A program made the position numbers and the translations under genes. Below are positions 61,257-64,000 of a stretch of 64,000 nucleotides of DNA, piece by piece. The DNA comes from Halomonas sp. GFAJ-1 (GTDB lineage: Bacteria > Pseudomonadota > Gammaproteobacteria > Pseudomonadales > Halomonadaceae), in contig CP016490.1 of the NCBI GenBank assembly GCA_002966495.1, forward strand, positions 1,426,001 to 1,490,000, in the 5' to 3' direction. A model generated the notes under the pieces. The model had not been told where the DNA came from. It did no database searches and was given only the letters and a program-made list of their open reading frames with translations. Within the stretch, counting starts at the first letter, position 1. Each line of letters opens with the position of its first letter.

Positions 61257-62138
61257 CTAACTCGGAAATGTGTCAACTGCCACCACCTCTAAGGTGGTGG
61301 CACTGTTTTTAGCATCTAAGTCTTTAGAACTTGAATTTTGAGAACCTGAATTTTGAGAACCTAAGTCTTTAATATCGGCGTTTTTAATACCTGGGTTGTT
61401 AATACCTGGGTTTTTAACATCTGAGTGTCTACTGGCTGAGTTTTGAAGCGCTGGATTTATAACAGCGCGGAACTTCACATCTACATCGCGTAGGCGCACG
61501 CCGTAAAGTCGTTCGCTGTGTGCGTCGCGCTGGTAGGCGGGGCGTGGATCCTGTCCTAGTACCTGTTCAATTAAGGCATAGAGTGAAGCGCTATCGGCAC
61601 GGGCTGCAAGGCTTTCCTTTGCTGCTTGGCTGAAGTGGACCGGAAGTAGGTCGGGTGCATGCGGCGCAAAGCCTGCTCTTGCATCGGGCCGCGCCTCTGC
61701 CCAGGGCAAGTAGGGTTTAATGTCCACCACAGGGGTGCCGTTTACTAAATCGCAGCCTTCAAGTTGCAAACGCACCCCGTGGGACGTATCGACTCCTGTA
61801 AGTGCGATAAGCGAAAGGCCTAATCGATTAGGTCGGTGGGTGCTACGGCTGGCAAATACGCCGACTTTACGGTTCCCCCCTAAGCGAGGGGGGCGCACTA
61901 AGGGTGTCCAGCGTGTGGGGCTTTGGTGAAAAATAAAGGATACCCAAATATGGCTAAACGCCTCTAGGCCACGCACGGCTAGCGGGTCGTTGAACGGCGG
62001 GGTAAGCACTAAGTGTGCCTCTGCTGCGGGTGCTAACCCTGGCTGGCGGGGCACGCCGAACTTATCGGGATAGTCACTTTCGATGTGGCCGATTGGCGTG
62101 ATCGAAAAATGTTCGCTGTGCGGGCCATCATCCATCAC
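61257..62138 (-). CDS. trmO: tRNA(Thr) m6t6A37 methyltransferase TrmO with repeat tail
   Basis: SAM-dependent methylation of t6A37 in tRNA-Thr (TsaA/YaeB family). Residues 1-227 are the usual enzyme: PIGHIESDYPDKFGVPRQPG at the start, FASRSTHRPNRLGLSLIAL, GVDIKPYLPW-like VVDIKPYLPWAEA and ERLYGVRLRDVDVKF. Residues 228-282 are eleven tandem pentapeptides not known in the family, followed by LEVVAVDTFPS. The total is 293 residues against about 235 in E. coli. Ends six bases from purC. Confidence 0.88.
   Translation of the reverse strand: MMDDGPHSEHFSITPIGHIESDYPDKFGVPRQPGLAPAAEAHLVLTPPFNDPLAVRGLEAFSHIWVSFIFHQSPTRWTPLVRPPRLGGNRKVGVFASRSTHRPNRLGLSLIALTGVDTSHGVRLQLEGCDLVNGTPVVDIKPYLPWAEARPDARAGFAPHAPDLLPVHFSQAAKESLAARADSASLYALIEQVLGQDPRPAYQRDAHSERLYGVRLRDVDVKFRAVINPALQNSASRHSDVKNPGINNPGIKNADIKDLGSQNSGSQNSSSKDLDAKNSATTLEVVAVDTFPS
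61278..61310 (+). terminator. purC terminator inside trmO
   Basis: Perfect 11-bp stem TGCCACCACCT with its complement, CTA loop, then CTGTTTTT. It starts 27 bases after the purC stop and lies wholly in the trmO coding sequence. Confidence 0.75.
61293..61457 (-). repeat. Degenerate 15-base tandem array in trmO
   Basis: Eleven in-frame units of 15 bases code for pentapeptides: NPALQ, NSASR, HSDVK, NPGIN, NPGIK, NADIK, DLGSQ, NSGSQ, NSSSK, DLDAK, NSATT. Neighbouring units are most alike, as expected from stepwise duplication. Confidence 0.88.
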
Positions 62139-62253
62139 ACTGCCTTTTGTTAGAGTAGATTGAAAAGTAGTGACCGTAGTATAAAGCAGCCTGTTGGCCT
62201 AAGCCTGCTTGAATGACGCATCGAACGATAGTTCAACAGTCCAGAGGTAACGC

Positions 62254-62781
62254 ATGACGAAAACTGAAGAGTCTAAAGCGCCTGCCTCGAATACGCGTGT
62301 TGTGTATCGCGCAGCTTTGGCGCGGGATGCTGCTGACCAAGCCGAGGTGTTTTATCACGCAGTAATGCAGGGAGCTGCTACCCATTATGATTTGGGTGAG
62401 CGGCGTGCCTGGGCGAATGCGCTGCCCCGTGAAGCGAGCGCTTGGGCTGCCCGTCAAGCGCTTTACACCACGTTAGTGGCTACCTGTGATGGGCGCTGTG
62501 TGGGGTTTTTAGAACTGGATTTAACCATCGGGCGTATCGAAACACTGTATGTATGGCCTTCGCTGGCTGGGCAGGGGATAGGCACCACGCTGCTTATTCA
62601 CGCCGAGCGTTTTCTGTTGGAGCAGGGCCAGTCCCACGTTGAAATCGAAGCCAGCTTGGTACTCTATGAGCGCTTGCTTCGCCGAGGATTTAACGACCAC
62701 GGCGAGCAGTGGGTAGAGCGTAGCGGTGAGTTACTTAAGCGTTACCGCATGACGAAACAGTTAAACGCGGTGGAAACCTAA
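62254..62781 (+). CDS. GNAT-family N-acetyltransferase
   Basis: A 175-residue acetyltransferase. The acetyl-CoA loop is LAGQGIGTTLL (about 107-117) following VGFLELDLTIGRIETLYVWP (strand beta-4 area), with the late YERLLRRGF typical of the fold. The substrate is unknown. GAGG precedes the ATG. Divergent from trmO and convergent with nadC. Confidence 0.88.
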   Translation: MTKTEESKAPASNTRVVYRAALARDAADQAEVFYHAVMQGAATHYDLGERRAWANALPREASAWAARQALYTTLVATCDGRCVGFLELDLTIGRIETLYVWPSLAGQGIGTTLLIHAERFLLEQGQSHVEIEASLVLYERLLRRGFNDHGEQWVERSGELLKRYRMTKQLNAVET

Positions 62782-62786
62782 GGTGC

Positions 62787-63641
62787 TTAGACGTTAAAGG
62801 TTTGGGTAATGCGCATGGAAAGGTCGATGGACTTCACGTCTTTGGTCAGTGCGCCGCTGGAAATGCAGTCTACACCTGTCTCAGCAATGGCTTTTAGCGT
62901 CGTGGCATCCACATTGCCTGATGCCTCCAGGGTTGCTCGACCGCCATTAATCTCCACCGCCACATGCAGGTCTTCCAAGGCGAAATTGTCGAGCATAATA
63001 ATGTCGGCGCCAGCGGCCAATGCTTGGTCAAGCTCTTCAAAGGTTTCCACTTCGACTTCTACTGGAATATCGCTTGCCAGCTTGCGGGCCTGAGCAACGG
63101 CGGCTTGGATGCCACCACAGGCAGCAATGTGGTTCTCTTTGATCAAAAACGCATCCCACAAGCCGATACGGTGATTATGACCGCCGCCACAAGTGACGGC
63201 ATACTTTTGCGCAAGGCGCATGCCGGGTAGCGTTTTTCGGGTATCGAGCAAACGAACGCCAGTGCCTTTAATCAGGTCGACGTAGCGGTGTGTTGCTGTT
63301 GCCGTGGCCGAGAGCGTTTGCAGCACATTAAGCGCTGCGCGTTCGCCGGTGAGCAGGCTGCGGGCGGGCCCTTCCAGCTCTAAAAAGTACTGCTCTGGAG
63401 CGAGCTGGTCGCCATCCGCCGCCTGCCAACGCAGGGTGACGCGGCTATCTAAACGGCGAAATATTTCATCCACCCAAGCAACGCCGCATAGCACTGCTGC
63501 CTCTCGGGACATCACTTTTGCCGTGGCCCACTGGTTCTCTGGAATTAACTGCGCGGTAATGTCGCCTGGGCCAACGTCTTCGGCTAGCAGGTGCGCAGCG
63601 CTGGAGCGGATCTCTTCGGCAAGTGCGTTTTGATAATGCAT
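62787..63641 (-). CDS. nadC: Quinolinate phosphoribosyltransferase
   Basis: Converts quinolinate and PRPP to nicotinate mononucleotide, following nadA in the pathway. 284 residues; LLDTRKTLPGMRLAQKYAV with its substrate-binding residues, GGGHNHRIGLWDAFLIKENH and EVEVETFEEL are the active-site motifs. The ATG at 63641 is preferred to one eight codons upstream, since a TATAAT on the minus strand at 63677-63682 would start the message just before it. Divergent from ampD. Confidence 0.96.
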   Translation of the reverse strand: MHYQNALAEEIRSSAAHLLAEDVGPGDITAQLIPENQWATAKVMSREAAVLCGVAWVDEIFRRLDSRVTLRWQAADGDQLAPEQYFLELEGPARSLLTGERAALNVLQTLSATATATHRYVDLIKGTGVRLLDTRKTLPGMRLAQKYAVTCGGGHNHRIGLWDAFLIKENHIAACGGIQAAVAQARKLASDIPVEVEVETFEELDQALAAGADIIMLDNFALEDLHVAVEINGGRATLEASGNVDATTLKAIAETGVDCISSGALTKDVKSIDLSMRITQTFNV

Positions 63642-63721
63642 GGTGGATTCTCTGGGCGTCATCAAGTGTGAACCGCATTATAGTGAAAGTAAGCGTCAAC
63701 GTAGAGGAGCATGTGCCCGTA

Positions 63722-64000
63722 ATGAATAATGAAGCCATTGGCGGCGACTGGGGATCGGCGAGACAGGTGGCGTCGCCAAACTGCGATGCCCGACCAACCA
63801 ACGAGGTATCGCTACTGTTAGTCCATGCGATTAGCCTTCCTCCAGGCCAGTTTAGCGGTGGTGCTATTGAAGCGCTGTTTACCAATCAATTAATACCTGA
63901 TGAGCACCCCTTTTTTGCTGAGATTGCCCACCTGCGCGTTTCTGCGCATTTTTTAATTCGTCGCGATGGTCAATGTGTGCAGTTTGTTGATACGGATCAG
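63722..64000 (+). CDS. ampD: Anhydro-N-acetylmuramyl-L-alanine amidase, cut by window end
   Basis: Cytoplasmic zinc amidase that cleaves recycled anhydromuropeptides and thereby keeps AmpC induction low. The 93 visible codons show LLVHAISLPPGQFSGG with the zinc His, PFFAEIAHLRVSAHFLIRRDG and VQFVDTDQ, the N-terminal half of AmpD. AGGAG lies 12 bases before the ATG, slightly far; an in-frame GTG at 63713 is too close to it. ampD following nadC (divergent) is common in this group. Confidence 0.92.
   Translation, partial: MNNEAIGGDWGSARQVASPNCDARPTNEVSLLLVHAISLPPGQFSGGAIEALFTNQLIPDEHPFFAEIAHLRVSAHFLIRRDGQCVQFVDTDQ

Noticed and set aside
63677..63699. Complete nadC promoter TTGACG / TATAAT
   Set aside because: The -10 is perfect but only 11 bases separate it from TTGACG; this pair is not a working sigma-70 arrangement. 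The -10 alone is mentioned with nadC.
1..64000. Mobile elements, CRISPR arrays or defence islands
   Set aside because: No transposase, integrase, evenly spaced repeat array or known defence gene was recognised; the repeats found are short local tandem duplications and the two tRNA copies.

Overview
The window looks like core chromosome of a gammaproteobacterium, most likely a member of the Halomonadaceae (Halomonas or a close relative). This is inferred from FabY in place of a FabH-type enzyme, a P. aeruginosa-like metal-site HemB, gene order close to that remembered for Pseudomonas over two long blocks, a BCCT osmolyte transporter, acidic protein tails and moderate-to-high GC. No phage, insertion sequence, CRISPR array, toxin-antitoxin pair or obvious defence island was seen.

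Layout. 1-9.5 kb: coaD (cut by the window edge) and fabY on the minus strand, then a plus-strand run of a TrmB-like methyltransferase, an SMR efflux protein, PBP4-type dacB, dgkA, glnE and an AEC transporter. 9.6-18 kb: accessory genes, namely a small membrane protein, a BCCT transporter, an UMF1-type MFS transporter, a retropepsin-like protease, three small proteins absent from most gene calls, and an RstA/RstB-like two-component system. 17-24.7 kb: metR and metE (divergent), ppk1, hemB, elbB. 24.8-37.3 kb: a long minus-strand block of tatCBA, hisE, ubiB, ubiJ, ubiE, a DUF971 gene, hslUV, a SPOR protein, argS and priA. 37.4-43.3 kb: rpmE, a malic enzyme, tesB, tadA, a clearly broken membrane-anchored diguanylate cyclase gene, and mltF. 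43.4-52.9 kb: purL, a crotonase, radD, then scpA-scpB-rluB with overlapping ends. 53-64 kb: two identical tRNA-Lys(TTT) genes, nadA, bepA-like, tusA-like, perM-like, bcp, dapA, bamC, purC, trmO, a GNAT gene, nadC and the start of ampD.

The genes serve mainly protein export (Tat), ubiquinone, haem, NAD, purine, lysine and methionine biosynthesis, envelope assembly and turnover (BamC, BepA, DacB, MltF, AmpD), nitrogen control (GlnE), proteolysis (HslUV) and chromosome maintenance (ScpAB, PriA, RadD).

I found no convincing new multi-gene system. The parts most worth a second look are small-scale: a diguanylate cyclase gene with two in-frame stops and an internal deletion, an 11-unit pentapeptide tail on TrmO, a purC terminator embedded in the trmO coding sequence, triplicated 14-15 nt units in bamC and at the nadA stop, a 16-codon ORF coupled to the AEC transporter, two 14-bp palindromes of one pattern near tesB/tadA and maeB, several perfect hairpins without a U-tract, and a crotonase with Gln at a catalytic Glu position.
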